Source: Chryseobacterium taiwanense (GTDB taxonomy: Bacteria > Bacteroidota > Bacteroidia > Flavobacteriales > Weeksellaceae). Taken from it: DNA of 64,000 nucleotides. Below are positions 8,375 through 17,160 of this stretch, piece by piece. The first letter of the stretch is position 1; each line of letters starts with the position of its first letter. A model generated the notes under the pieces. It was not told the origin of the DNA. It saw only the letters and a list, made by a program, of their open reading frames with translations, and searched no databases. The DNA is taken from positions 1-64,000 of the forward strand of contig NZ_JWTA01000003.1 in the NCBI RefSeq assembly GCF_000813825.1, read 5' to 3'. Made by a program: the position numbers and the translations under genes.

Positions 8375-9039
8375 TAGTATGTAAAATATTTTTTTGAATT
8401 AGGAATGTTGAATTTGTTTTCACCGATCCTAAACTCGTTCATTTTTATAAGCTTGTCGAATTTATGAATAAATTCTTTGTGATAATCCTGTGGTATTTTT
8501 CTGTTTTCATCTCCGTCACATTCAGAATAGGTTTCATCCACAATGACTTTTCCTGTAGAGAAATTTACATCCTGTACAAAATTGAATTCACAAGTATCTT
8601 CAAATTGATTGAAGGCACCAATCAGATAAAAGTTTCCATTTTGAAAACGAAAAGTATATTTACTCGTATCCGTATGTCTGGAGTTTGAATAAAATGATTG
8701 AGAAATAACAAGACAATTATTTTTCACTAGTATTTCCAGTTTATTGTCTTCAGGATAGAAACCAGCTTCACTTGAATTAAGTATGGTTGAGTTTTCTTTC
8801 CATATTTTTAAACTTCCCTGACTATTTTTTAAAACATAAAATTTTCTATTAAAACCTTGATGCTCTATTTTTTCAGGAGTGTTAAATACAATAACTGTTT
8901 CTTCTTTTCCGTCTTTATCCAGATCGCCTTTTACTTCCAACACTTTTTCATAACCTTTTGGAATCACAAAATCCTCCAGCTCTTGCGATTGAAATGTTGT
9001 AAAAATAATAAAGGATAAAAAAGAAAGAAAAAGTTTCAT
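8374..9039 (-). CDS. Secreted protein of unknown function with a VCBS/FG-GAP-like start
   Basis: 221 residues with a signal peptide (1-18, ending FQS-Q). The segment KGDLDKDGKEETVIVFN resembles the calcium-binding loop and strand of VCBS/FG-GAP repeats, which is common in small exported Bacteroidota proteins. The rest is a mixed alpha/beta region without a family I recognise. It starts right where aroA stops (adjacent bases) and overlaps the SDR start by 1 nt, so it belongs to the same transcript. Cellular location is likely periplasm or outside; the function is unknown. Confidence 0.7.
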   Translation of the reverse strand: MKLFLSFLSFIIFTTFQSQELEDFVIPKGYEKVLEVKGDLDKDGKEETVIVFNTPEKIEHQGFNRKFYVLKNSQGSLKIWKENSTILNSSEAGFYPEDNKLEILVKNNCLVISQSFYSNSRHTDTSKYTFRFQNGNFYLIGAFNQFEDTCEFNFVQDVNFSTGKVIVDETYSECDGDENRKIPQDYHKEFIHKFDKLIKMNEFRIGENKFNIPNSKKYFTY

Positions 9040-10269
9040 TTACTCTTTATTTAAAATCTTTGACAGATCCTCCCAAAACATTGGATAAGATTTTTCCACT
9101 ACATCTTCATCTTCAATATTTAATTCTTTGATCAAACAAAACGGAGCGAAACTCATTGCCATTCTGTGATCCTGATAGGTTTTGATAGAAATATTTTCTT
9201 CAGGATCATTGAAATTGAGAGATTTAATAGTGTTATCTGTGATCTCTGTTTGAGTTCCTAGTTTTTGTAATTCATTATATAAAGCCAAAAGTCTGTCCGT
9301 TTCTTTCACTCTTAATGTTCCAAGTCCTGAAATTTCAAAAGGAATTTTTAAAGCGGCCGCAGTTACACAAAGGGTTTGGGCAATGTCCGGACAATTGTTC
9401 ATATCCAAAACAATTTTTTCTGGGAATTGAAAGTTGAGATCAGGCTGAAGGGTCAACTTATGTTCTGCCTCTGTGAAAATCGTCTGTATTCTGAAAAACT
9501 CTTCATAAATTTTTGCTATGGCAGAATCTCCCTGAGTGGATTCTTTATAGAAGCTTTTTAAATGAATCGTTTCTCTTCCCAACGCTGCAAAAGAGTAGAA
9601 GTAAGAAGCCGAGCTCCAGTCACTTTCCACTTCATAATTGATAACGGCAGATTGATTACTTTCATTATAAGGTTCAACTTTAATTAAGTTTCCGATAAAG
9701 CTTGCCTGAATTCCGAATTTTTTCAGAATATCCAACGTCATTTCAATATAAGATCTCGAAGTAACTTCACCCACAAGATTTATTTCCAATCCTTTTTCCA
9801 GTTTCCCTGCAATCAATAAGAGAGAGGTGATAAATTGGCTCGAAATATTGGCTGGAACGTCTACTTTTGTTTCTGTGATTTTTCTTCCTTGAATTTTCAA
9901 TGGAGGAAATCCTTCATTTTCCAGATATTCAATTTCAACGCCCAGATTTTGCAAAGCGGTTACCAAATTTTTGATCGGGCGTTCTTTCATTCTTCCAGAA
10001 CCTGTAAGAATAGTGGTTTTTCCTTCCGCAATAGAGTAGTAAGACGTAAGGAAACGCATTGCTGTTCCCGCGTGATGAATATCTACCGTTTCGGTATTTT
10101 CCAACAACGCTTTTTTCAGCAATTGAGTATCCTGAGAATTAGATAAATTCCCAATTTGTATATTTTTAAACAAACTTTCTAAAATCAACAAACGATTCGA
10201 AATGCTTTTCGAACCGCTGATTTGTATGGTTTTGTTTCCTATTAATTTTGATTGTTCTAGCTTCTTCAT
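9040..10269 (-). CDS. aroA: 3-phosphoshikimate 1-carboxyvinyltransferase (EPSP synthase)
   Basis: 409 residues, typical for flavobacterial AroA. It joins shikimate-3-phosphate and phosphoenolpyruvate in the sixth step of the shikimate pathway. Motifs: SGSKSISNRLLIL (S3P/PEP Lys-Ser site), GTAMRFLTSYY (a variant of GNAGTAMR), GSGRMKERPI, SSQFITSLLL, VKETDRLLAL and QDHRMAMSFA. The order and spacing match the two-domain inside-out barrel. It follows the MazG-like gene by 71 nt, with a long inverted repeat in the gap, and is directly followed by the secreted protein and SDR genes, so the grouping looks operonic but not pathway-based. Confidence 0.95.
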   Translation of the reverse strand: MKKLEQSKLIGNKTIQISGSKSISNRLLILESLFKNIQIGNLSNSQDTQLLKKALLENTETVDIHHAGTAMRFLTSYYSIAEGKTTILTGSGRMKERPIKNLVTALQNLGVEIEYLENEGFPPLKIQGRKITETKVDVPANISSQFITSLLLIAGKLEKGLEINLVGEVTSRSYIEMTLDILKKFGIQASFIGNLIKVEPYNESNQSAVINYEVESDWSSASYFYSFAALGRETIHLKSFYKESTQGDSAIAKIYEEFFRIQTIFTEAEHKLTLQPDLNFQFPEKIVLDMNNCPDIAQTLCVTAAALKIPFEISGLGTLRVKETDRLLALYNELQKLGTQTEITDNTIKSLNFNDPEENISIKTYQDHRMAMSFAPFCLIKELNIEDEDVVEKSYPMFWEDLSKILNKE

Positions 10270-10292
10270 TATTTATTTCTGCATTAAATTTA

Positions 10293-10336
10293 AAATGATG
10301 AGTTTAAATTAAGTCATAACTTCTAACTCATCATTT
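10293..10336 (-). repeat. 12-bp inverted repeat between the MazG-like gene and aroA
   Basis: 10293-10304 is the exact reverse complement of 10325-10336, with a 20-nt loop. It lies wholly in the intergenic gap. No T-run follows on the - strand, so an ordinary terminator is unlikely; it may be a processing or attenuation hairpin. The loop contains TAACTTCTA, which also occurs twice at 12688-12710. Confidence 0.4.
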
Positions 10337-10340
10337 ATCA

Positions 10341-10667
10341 CTATTTAAGTTTTTCATTATTCTGATGGCGGTCTTTATCGCGATCAGTTTTTATTTTCAT
10401 TTTCTTATCGAAAGCTTCCTGAAGATTTACTCCGGTTTGATTGGCTAAACATAACGTTACAAATAAAACATCTGCCAATTCTTCGCCCAGATCTTTGCTT
10501 TTATCGCTTTCCTTTTCGCTCTGCTCTCCATATCTTCTGGCAATAATTCTTGCCACTTCACCTACTTCTTCCGTTAGCATTGCCATATTGGTCAGTTCAT
10601 TGAAATAACGAACGCCAATTGTCTTTATCCATTCATCGACCTGCTGTTGCAGATTTGTAATTTCCAT
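10341..10667 (-). CDS. MazG-like nucleotide pyrophosphohydrolase
   Basis: 108 residues, the length of single-domain MazG/dCTPase-like all-alpha NTP pyrophosphohydrolases. The metal-binding pattern is visible: EEVGEVARIIAR (the E-E-x-x-E part) and LGEELADVLFVTLCLAN (the E-x-x-D part), separated by a short basic loop. It likely hydrolyses non-canonical or excess NTPs to NMP and PPi in the cytosol. It lies 36 nt after the beta-helix lipoprotein gene and 71 nt before aroA. This is not the full-length two-domain MazG, so I give no gene symbol. Confidence 0.88.
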   Translation of the reverse strand: MEITNLQQQVDEWIKTIGVRYFNELTNMAMLTEEVGEVARIIARRYGEQSEKESDKSKDLGEELADVLFVTLCLANQTGVNLQEAFDKKMKIKTDRDKDRHQNNEKLK

Positions 10668-10703
10668 TGTGATCTGTTGTTTTAAAATAAAATCTACAAA
10701 AAA

Positions 10704-12107
10704 TTATTCATAAGCTCCTAAAGTCGGAGTAGCACTTCGTGTAGTTCCTACGATATCTGTATTAGCTGAAGAGATAAGTACTCCTTTATTTCTTGCAGGA
10801 GAAGTCGATTTTACTCTTAGATTTTGTTTTGCTGTAAAATAGTTGATAAATTCAGGGTCTTTGTTCTTGTCACTTTGAGTAACAATGAGAGCATTGGCAA
10901 AATCATAACCAGATTCTGAGGTATTTGAATATTTGACGAGAGAATTTTGAAGCATGAATTCAAATTGCTGTCCTAAAGTAGGTTCGACATGAACAGCATT
11001 ATCTTTATCTGAATAAACGATACTGTTTCGAATCCTTAATAACTGCAAAGCTGCTTGTTGTGTTTGTCCTGAATCATCTTTCCATTCATTAGTCGCAAAA
11101 ATCCCTTCCCTAGTATAAGAACCTAATGTTTTTGAGTAATTGGCAATTGTAGCATGAGTGTAACTGTGATATCCTCCTCCATAAATCCATATACATGATA
11201 AACCACAATTGTTCATCACTAGATTCGTAGCATTCACCGTCGAACTTAATGCATAAATTCCATAATCCTGAAAAGTATGAATAAATGAATTATTGATCGT
11301 AGCAGTTGCTTTTTTCATGTCTAAACCTCTCTTTCCTCCGAATAATCTTGCGTGAGTCATGTTCAGAATAGAATTGGCTTCCATTCTAATGGAGTTCCAG
11401 TTATTAGGAATCGTATCATAATAGGTATCGTTTCTGTCTCCTCTTAAAATAACTTCATTATTCAATGCTCCATTAATATTTAAGGTAGCCGCATCGGAAA
11501 CTTTCATCCCGCTATTGGAATGGAAATATACTTTTGTTCCCGGGTCTATATTCAGTTTTATCCCTGGATTAATGGTAAGATCCCCGTAGATTATTTTAGC
11601 TTTGTTATTGCTCCATGTAGTATTGACATCAATGACATTGGGGTTTGTTGGCGTCTTAATAAAAAATTCCGCATCCTGTACTACAGAAAATAAAGTAACA
11701 TGCTGTTGTCCTGCACCGCTTGAGAAAAGAACTCTGTCCTCGGCAATCGCTTCAGGGCCTGTAGCTTCAGGAGCAATTTCTACAAAAATATAAAGGCTGT
11801 CTTTCTTTCTTAAAGGAACATCTTTAAAATCATAGCCTGCCTTTCCGTCTACATTTATCTTATATAAAGAAGCTGCTCCTTTCTCAAGGTTGATTCTTGG
11901 GATAAGAACATCTTTATTTTCATTATTATATACTTTTACTACATAGGTTTCCGAACGTACCTGATGATATACGGTGTCACAAAATACGGTGTCTCTCGAA
12001 AAACTTAAAGGCTGAGTTGGTTCATCAAACGTAATATCATCTTTATTACAAGATACCGCCAGAAGTAGCATCCAAAAAGAAAAAGCAAGTAATAATTTGA
12101 ATTTCAT
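10704..12107 (-). CDS. Lipoprotein with right-handed beta-helix region
   Basis: 467 residues. A lipoprotein signal (1-19) ends at C20 (LLLAVSC). Residues about 40-150 are an Ig-like/CHRD-type beta domain; from about 160 to 420 short repeats such as LTINPGIKLNIDPGTKVYF and NINGALNNEVILRGD fit a parallel beta-helix. Related families bind or cleave polysaccharide, but no catalytic motif is evident. The protein should sit on the outer membrane. It is probably the first gene of the run toward mazG-like and aroA, with a -7 box at 12131-12138. Confidence 0.7.
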   Translation of the reverse strand: MKFKLLLAFSFWMLLLAVSCNKDDITFDEPTQPLSFSRDTVFCDTVYHQVRSETYVVKVYNNENKDVLIPRINLEKGAASLYKINVDGKAGYDFKDVPLRKKDSLYIFVEIAPEATGPEAIAEDRVLFSSGAGQQHVTLFSVVQDAEFFIKTPTNPNVIDVNTTWSNNKAKIIYGDLTINPGIKLNIDPGTKVYFHSNSGMKVSDAATLNINGALNNEVILRGDRNDTYYDTIPNNWNSIRMEANSILNMTHARLFGGKRGLDMKKATATINNSFIHTFQDYGIYALSSTVNATNLVMNNCGLSCIWIYGGGYHSYTHATIANYSKTLGSYTREGIFATNEWKDDSGQTQQAALQLLRIRNSIVYSDKDNAVHVEPTLGQQFEFMLQNSLVKYSNTSESGYDFANALIVTQSDKNKDPEFINYFTAKQNLRVKSTSPARNKGVLISSANTDIVGTTRSATPTLGAYE

Positions 12108-12130
12108 CGAAATTAAAGTTTATTAAACTT

Positions 12131-12138
12131 CAAATGTA
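12131..12138 (-). promoter_or_regulatory. -7 box TACATTTG for the beta-helix lipoprotein gene
   Basis: The - strand TACATTTG matches TAnnTTTG, 24 nt before the start at 12107. Confidence 0.45.
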
Positions 12139-12187
12139 ACGAAAATACTTGAAATTTGTTATTCCGAAAAAATTATTGAATGAGTAT

Positions 12188-12217
12188 TTGTATATTATAA
12201 AAAATATTGTATTTTTG
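12188..12217 (+). promoter_or_regulatory. Promoter for rpmE2 (TTG-N19-TATTTTTG)
   Basis: TTG at 12188-12190 and TATTTTTG at 12210-12217, spaced 19 nt, form a near-perfect Bacteroidota promoter. The start site should fall near 12223, giving a 5' leader of about 70 nt. Confidence 0.7.
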
Positions 12218-12291
12218 CAACCTAAAATTTAGCAGAGAAATATCCATTACTATTTCGAAAGCAGAACTTTAATTTTTTTAAAAATTGTATT

Positions 12292-12543
12292 ATGAAAAAC
12301 GGAATCCACCCAGAAAATTATAGACTTGTTGTTTTCAAAGATATGAGTAACGACGAAGTATTTCTTTGCAAATCAACTGCAGAAACAAAAGATACTATTG
12401 AGTTTGAAGGACAAGAGTACCCTCTAATCAAAATGGAAATCTCTTCAACTTCTCACCCTTTCTACACAGGAAAAACTAAATTAGTTGATACTGCAGGTAG
12501 AGTTGATAAGTTCATGAACAAATACAAAAAATTCGCTAAGTAA
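12292..12543 (+). CDS. rpmE2: 50S ribosomal protein L31, type B
   Basis: 83 residues. The start [18 protein letters not shown] and the ending [11 protein letters not shown] are typical of L31 type B (bL31B), which lacks the CxxC zinc motif of type A. It is part of the large ribosomal subunit near the central protuberance. It is a single-gene unit with its own promoter (12188-12217) and terminator (12568-12596). The leader of about 70 nt is long enough for feedback control by L31, but I cannot show a structure there. Confidence 0.96.
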   Translation: MKNGIHPENYRLVVFKDMSNDEVFLCKSTAETKDTIEFEGQEYPLIKMEISSTSHPFYTGKTKLVDTAGRVDKFMNKYKKFAK

Positions 12544-12567
12544 TTTTTTGCTATCAAAATATTTAAA

Positions 12568-12596
12568 AGTCTTTCGGTTTCCGGAAGACTTTTTTT
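12568..12596 (+). terminator. Rho-independent terminator of rpmE2
   Basis: A 10-bp stem (12568-12577 with 12581-12590, one G-U pair), a TTT loop and six T's. Confidence 0.85.
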
Positions 12597-12687
12597 ATTT
12601 GTAATTTTGTTAAAACTAGAAATGAGAAGCAGAAAATTAAAAGTTGATTGAAATAATACATTACGGAAACTCTTGGCTTTCATCCTC

Positions 12688-12710
12688 TAACTTCTAGCCC
12701 TTAACTTCTA
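12688..12710. repeat. Two direct copies of TAACTTCTA
   Basis: Copies at 12688-12696 and 12702-12710, just upstream of the GlmU-like gene; a third copy is at 10317-10325. Such strings recur between genes in flavobacteria from memory; no role is evident. Confidence 0.3.
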
Positions 12711-12722
12711 ACTATAATAGAA

Positions 12723-13883
12723 ATGCAATTAGTATTTTCAGATGCGCAATATTGGGAAGATTTTCTTCCGCTTACCTTTACACGTCCTATTGCAGAAATG
12801 CGATGCGGAATTCTTACTTTTTCTGAAAGATGGCAGAAAATTTTAGAAAATACAGAAATCTCATATTTTACAGAGAGCTACCTTCAACAGAAATTTAAAG
12901 AACCGGAAAAGAAAGAAAGTCTTTTTTTAGTGACCAATTTCTTGCCGACTCCCAATGTGATCCAGCAAATTAAAGAACTGAAACAAGGAGAAGCATTGGT
13001 GTATGAAGATGAATTAATTGCGGCAAGAATCAATATGAAAGATTTTTCTCTGCATCAGATTGAGAAAATGACCGATGTAAAAGAAGAACTGATTTTCTTT
13101 AAAAAGCCAACCGATCTTTTTACTTACAATAACAAAGCAATCGATTTTGATTTTGATCTGCTTACGGAGGGAAGAACTTCACAAGAGCTTTCTTCTACCA
13201 ATGGGTTCTTAGGAGATAAAAAAGACCTGTTCATTGAAGAAGGAGCCGAAGTTGAATTTTCTACATTAAATACAAAGACAGGGAAAATCTACATCGGAAA
13301 AAATGCAGAAGTCATGGAAGGTTGTAATCTTCGCGGTCCGATTGCGCTTTGCGAGGAATCGAAGTTTAATTTAGGCGCAAAAATATACGGGGCAACTACA
13401 GTTGGTCCTCATTGTAAAGTAGGTGGAGAAGTAAGCAATATCATTATTTTCGGATATACAAATAAAGGGCATGATGGTTTTGTTGGAAATTCTGTGATTG
13501 GTGAATGGTGTAATTTAGGTGCAGATACCAATTCTTCAAATCTTAAAAATAATTACGGCCACGTAAAACTGTGGAACTACAGAACAAAAGCTTTCGAAGA
13601 TACGGGATTGCAGTTTGCCGGTTTAATTATGGGAGACCATTCTAAAACAGCGATCAACACTCAATTGAATACGGGAACGGTGATTGGAGTGGCTTCCAAT
13701 ATTTTCAAAGAAGGATTTCCTCCGAACTTAATTGAAAATTTCTCGTGGGGAGGTTTTAAAGATGATGAAAGATTTAAACTGGATAAAGCTTATGAAGTTG
13801 CAGAAAGAGCAATGGCAAGAAGAAAAGTACCTTTAACAGATGATGATAAAGCAATTTTTAAACATATTTTTGATACGTACTAG
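12723..13883 (+). CDS. GlmU-like sugar nucleotidyltransferase with left-handed beta-helix
   Basis: 386 residues. The N-terminal half (about 1-180) resembles the alternative Bacteroidota GlmU (TIGR03991-type), starting LVFSDAQYWEDFLPLTFTRP in place of the usual GxGTRM loop. The C-terminal half (about 185-370) has hexapeptide repeats (IYIGKNAEVMEG, GPHCKVGGEVSN, GDHSKTAINTQL) of a left-handed beta-helix acyltransferase. It probably makes UDP-GlcNAc or a related nucleotide sugar for cell-wall and surface glycans. Exact substrate is not certain, so no symbol is given. A terminator follows at 13899-13927. Confidence 0.8.
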   Translation: MQLVFSDAQYWEDFLPLTFTRPIAEMRCGILTFSERWQKILENTEISYFTESYLQQKFKEPEKKESLFLVTNFLPTPNVIQQIKELKQGEALVYEDELIAARINMKDFSLHQIEKMTDVKEELIFFKKPTDLFTYNNKAIDFDFDLLTEGRTSQELSSTNGFLGDKKDLFIEEGAEVEFSTLNTKTGKIYIGKNAEVMEGCNLRGPIALCEESKFNLGAKIYGATTVGPHCKVGGEVSNIIIFGYTNKGHDGFVGNSVIGEWCNLGADTNSSNLKNNYGHVKLWNYRTKAFEDTGLQFAGLIMGDHSKTAINTQLNTGTVIGVASNIFKEGFPPNLIENFSWGGFKDDERFKLDKAYEVAERAMARRKVPLTDDDKAIFKHIFDTY

Positions 13884-13898
13884 TACGGTCAATAAAAG

Positions 13899-13927
13899 AA
13901 ACTTCAAAATTTTTTGAAGTTTTTTTT
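13899..13927 (+). terminator. Terminator of the GlmU-like gene
   Basis: A 10-bp stem (13900-13909 with 13912-13921) followed by T's to 13927. Confidence 0.75.
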
Positions 13928-13983
13928 GTTTTTGATGTAATAAGATTTCATTTTTAATTGTCTTACTTATAGAAACAAAACTT

Positions 13984-14493
13984 ATGACCCAAGAAGCCTT
14001 TAAGGATACGGTATTCATTCTCAAAGATGAGATGTATCGCTTTGCGAAAAGGTTCGTCATGAGCAGTGATGAAGCAGAAGATGTGGTGCAGGATTTAATG
14101 ATTAAGTTTTGGCAGAAAAAAGAAGAGCTGATACAATTTGGGAATTTAAAGTCCTATGCGTTGAAAGCCGTCCGGAACGAATGCCTGAACAGACTGAAGC
14201 ACCACGATGTGAAGTTAGGATTTGCAGATATGCAGCTTCACCGCTCAGAGCTTTACAGTATGGAAGTGAATAATCTGAAAGAACAGATTATAGGATATAT
14301 CAACCAACTTCCGGAAAAACAAAAGATGGTTATCCATTTGAAAGATGTAGAAGAATATGAAGTTTCAGAAATTGCTGAAATGCTGGAAATGGAAGAAAAC
14401 GCAGTAAGAGTAAATCTGATGCGGGCTAGACAAAAAGTAAAAGAACAAATCTCACAACTGATGAGCTATGAACAACGACAAATTTCAAAATAA
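13984..14493 (+). CDS. RNA polymerase ECF sigma factor
   Basis: 169 residues. Region 2 is seen at about 15-75 (YRFAKRFVMSSDEAEDVVQD, then MIKFWQKK). Region 4 is at about 110-160 (LPEKQKMVIHLKDVEEYEVS, then an HTH with VRVNLMRARQKVKEQI). The pattern E-Y-x-V-x-E-I-A is typical of Bacteroidota ECF sigma-70 proteins. It overlaps the next gene by 26 nt, a usual sign of sigma/anti-sigma coupling, and heads a four-gene operon that ends near 17068. It probably drives its own operon, though no repeated promoter could be identified. Confidence 0.93.
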   Translation: MTQEAFKDTVFILKDEMYRFAKRFVMSSDEAEDVVQDLMIKFWQKKEELIQFGNLKSYALKAVRNECLNRLKHHDVKLGFADMQLHRSELYSMEVNNLKEQIIGYINQLPEKQKMVIHLKDVEEYEVSEIAEMLEMEENAVRVNLMRARQKVKEQISQLMSYEQRQISK

Positions 14494-15142
14494 ATACGAC
14501 GAGATCTTCCAGAATATAAAGGAAGAGAAAATGGATTGGAATTTTGAAGATTTCCTAAAAAAAGCTGAAGGAAATGATGATGAGGTGGAAAGTAATGAAG
14601 AAGCTCCCATTATTCCGATCGGAAAAAATAAGCCTTCTTTCCCGAAATGGTTTTGGATGGCGGCAAGTGTCGTTTTGTTTTTAGGTATCGGTTTTATATT
14701 GAATCAATATCAACATTCGGATATCAAAAATCAGGCTCAGTTGGTGGAAAGTCAGATAAAACAACAGAAAAATAATTTCATCGAAGAAAATAATGATCAT
14801 CAATCTCAGGTTGCTGTGAACCATCCGAATGATTCGGTTTCCGGAGCAAAGCAGGATTCTATTTTTCAGGGAAATACAATGGCTGAGAAAGATGTTTTAG
14901 ATGAAATTTTACCGAAAAGAGGAAGATTGAAAAAGGAAAGAAGGCTGAAATATGTGTATAATTCCTCTGCTAAAAAAGCTGCAGATTCTACGGGCTACAA
15001 AGATTCTTACGTGATTGTAAACGGAAAAAGAATTGAAAATGTAGAAGAAGCTATTAATGTGACTAAGTATTCATTCCAAATATTTGCAAATAACGTCAGT
15101 GAAAAATTAGTACAACCAAAAGTCGTTGACGACGATTATTAA
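14468..15142 (+). CDS. Single-pass membrane protein, probable anti-sigma factor
   Basis: 224 residues. An acidic cytosolic N-terminus of about 60 residues is followed by one membrane segment (about 60-80, FWMAASVVLFLGIGFIL) and a periplasmic tail of about 140 residues. The gene overlaps the sigma gene by 26 nt. Position, size and topology fit an anti-sigma factor, but no zinc-binding ZAS motif is visible in the N-terminus, so the identification rests on context. Confidence 0.65.
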   Translation: MNNDKFQNKYDEIFQNIKEEKMDWNFEDFLKKAEGNDDEVESNEEAPIIPIGKNKPSFPKWFWMAASVVLFLGIGFILNQYQHSDIKNQAQLVESQIKQQKNNFIEENNDHQSQVAVNHPNDSVSGAKQDSIFQGNTMAEKDVLDEILPKRGRLKKERRLKYVYNSSAKKAADSTGYKDSYVIVNGKRIENVEEAINVTKYSFQIFANNVSEKLVQPKVVDDDY

Positions 15143-15202
15143 TTAACCTTAAAGATTATGCTCCTGATCAGGCTCTAATAATCAGAAAATAAAAATTGAC
15201 TC

Positions 15203-16474
15203 ATGAAAAAAGTAATCATAATATTCGCACTTGCTTTCTCACATTTTTTCAATGTGTACGGGCAGGAAAAAGATAAACTCGACCAACTTTTTGATAAATA
15301 TCAGGAAGTAGAAGGGGTGACCTCTATAAAAATTGCAAAACCAATGTTCGGAATGTTGAACAATCTGGATCTTGGTGATGCCGAATTAGATCAAATCAAA
15401 CCTTTATTATCAAAAATTAATGGGTTGAAATTACTCATCGCGGAAAAATCTCAGGATGCAGGTTCTGCAAAAGGACAGAAGCTTTCGCAGATAAGCAAAG
15501 ATATTTCTTCTTATCTAGCCAACTTGAATTACAATGAAATCATGACCATGAACAGTGGTGGTGCCAAAATAAAATTCCTTTCTGCGGAAGAAAAAAATGG
15601 AATTTTGGATGATTTGTTGCTAAGCATTGACAGTGGCGGAGATGAAAATATTCTGGTAAAACTGGATGGAAAATTGTCAATGGATGATATTAATAAAATT
15701 ATCAGCTCAACGGAGACAAAAATCAATCCTGTTACCAATACTAGAAATAGTTTTATTTCAGATAATACTTCTTCTTATTTGAATGGCGAATCCAGAAATG
15801 TAGGTGAATTTTCAGGAATTCAGGTGAGTACCGGTGTAAACGTAGTTTTCAAACAGGAAAGTCCAACGAATATTAAAGTAATTGCTGATGCCGATAAGCT
15901 TCAATATATTGTTACTAAAGTTGAAAATGGAGTGTTGAAAGTATATGTTGATAATAAAGGACAGAAAAACTTAAAGTTCAAAAATATCAGTGTAAATGTT
16001 TCTTCGCCAAGAATGGACAATATTAAAACATCTTCAGGATCTACTTTTACAACAGTAAATGCTGTGAAAGAAAATAATATGGTGATTGATGCTTCTTCAG
16101 GATCTATGGTAAAAGGTAAATTTAATATTTCTAATAATACAACAGTCGAAGCAACTTCAGGATCAGATATTAAAATTGATATTAATTCTAAAAACTTTGC
16201 ATTCAAAGGATCAAGTGGTTCGAATACAACGTTTGACGGACAGGCTGGAATGGCAAGCTTTGATATTAGTAGTGGGGCTTTTTGCAAGGCGGATAATTTA
16301 AGAACAAATATGGCGGAAGCAGAATCTTCATCAGGATCTAATATATCAGTGAATGTTGCGAGTAAATTAAAAGCAAAAGCATCTTCAGGAGGGATGATTA
16401 AATATAAAGGAAATCCGGAAATCACATCTGATATCAGCAAAAATTCCGGAGGAGCTTTGAAACAAATTAACTAA
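15203..16474 (+). CDS. Secreted DUF4252 plus GIN (DUF2807-like) domain protein
   Basis: 423 residues with a signal peptide (1-20, ending VYG-Q). Residues about 25-175 are a DUF4252-type domain. Residues about 200-420 are a GIN/DUF2807-type domain: VGEFSGIQVSTGVNVVFKQ opens it, and repeated SSGS/ASSGG turns (ATSGSDIKI, GSSGSNTTF, ASSGGMIKY) fit a beta-solenoid (the putative head domain of auto-transporter adhesins). It is third in the sigma-factor operon, 60 nt after the anti-sigma-like gene and 19 nt before a second DUF4252 gene. A cell-envelope or adhesive role is inferred. Confidence 0.8.
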   Translation: MKKVIIIFALAFSHFFNVYGQEKDKLDQLFDKYQEVEGVTSIKIAKPMFGMLNNLDLGDAELDQIKPLLSKINGLKLLIAEKSQDAGSAKGQKLSQISKDISSYLANLNYNEIMTMNSGGAKIKFLSAEEKNGILDDLLLSIDSGGDENILVKLDGKLSMDDINKIISSTETKINPVTNTRNSFISDNTSSYLNGESRNVGEFSGIQVSTGVNVVFKQESPTNIKVIADADKLQYIVTKVENGVLKVYVDNKGQKNLKFKNISVNVSSPRMDNIKTSSGSTFTTVNAVKENNMVIDASSGSMVKGKFNISNNTTVEATSGSDIKIDINSKNFAFKGSSGSNTTFDGQAGMASFDISSGAFCKADNLRTNMAEAESSSGSNISVNVASKLKAKASSGGMIKYKGNPEITSDISKNSGGALKQIN

Positions 16475-16493
16475 GTGTTAAAACCTAATCACC

Positions 16494-17000
16494 ATGAAAA
16501 TAATTAAAAACATTTTTCTGATCGTTTGTACGATGTTTCTGATGCAGTCTTGTATTGTTTCTTCCGGAAAAGGAAATATGGTATACTTTTCAGATTCTGG
16601 GAACGATTTTAAAGGAGCGAAATTTACAAGCATTAATGTACCCATGTTTATCGCAAAACCAATGATTAAAAAAGCATTGAGAGAAGATGGGGAAGATAAT
16701 GAAGAAATTATTAAACTGGTAAAAAAGGTTTCAAAGATAAAAGTCTTGACCGTAGAAAACGGTGATAGAACAATGCTGAAAGATTTTACTAATTATTTAA
16801 ATAACAATAATTATGAAGATTGGGCAACTATAAAACATGAGGGAGATAATGTAAACATTCGTGTGAAACAGAAAGACGATGTTATCAAAAATATGCTGAT
16901 TACAGTAAATTCTGATAAGGAGCTTGTATTTGTAGACGTAAAGGGAAGCTTTACTGCAGATGATATCTCTAGAATGATTGTTTCAGCAACTGATAAATAG
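16494..17000 (+). CDS. DUF4252 lipoprotein
   Basis: 168 residues. The signal ends at C20 in FLMQSC, a lipobox. The rest is a DUF4252-type domain homologous to residues 25-175 of the preceding protein: shared KPM, then KKV-x-KIKVLTVENGD, and an ending FTADDISRMIVSATDK like MDDINKIISSTETK. It should be anchored in the outer membrane facing the periplasm. It is the last gene of the sigma operon; a terminator follows at 17041-17068. Function of the family is unknown. Confidence 0.8.
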   Translation: MKIIKNIFLIVCTMFLMQSCIVSSGKGNMVYFSDSGNDFKGAKFTSINVPMFIAKPMIKKALREDGEDNEEIIKLVKKVSKIKVLTVENGDRTMLKDFTNYLNNNNYEDWATIKHEGDNVNIRVKQKDDVIKNMLITVNSDKELVFVDVKGSFTADDISRMIVSATDK

Positions 17001-17040
17001 ACACTTCATATTCATATACTTATTATTTTGTACAAAAAAG

Positions 17041-17068
17041 ACCGTTCCGCAATTTGGAGCGGTTTTTT
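17041..17068 (+). terminator. Terminator of the ECF sigma operon
   Basis: An 8-bp stem (17041-17048 with 17056-17063, one G-U pair) followed by T's. Confidence 0.85.
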
Positions 17069-17139
17069 GATTTAAGTTATTGATGAGTGAATTTTATGTA
17101 AACTATTAAAATCGATTTTCGTATCTCGCCAAAATGTCT

Positions 17140-17147
17140 TAATTTTG
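17140..17147 (+). promoter_or_regulatory. -7 box TAATTTTG for guaB
   Basis: It lies 14 nt before the ATG, so the transcript has a very short leader and no room for a riboswitch. Confidence 0.6.
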
Positions 17148-17160
17148 CAAGAAAGTAAAG

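Noticed and set aside
12723-13883. Classical bifunctional GlmU
   Set aside because: The usual N-terminal GxGTRM nucleotide loop is absent and the length is below typical GlmU, so only a GlmU-like call is made.
15163-15172. The 10-bp palindrome CCTGATCAGG in the sigma operon
   Set aside because: Only 10 bp, no partner copy and no position relative to a promoter; likely chance.
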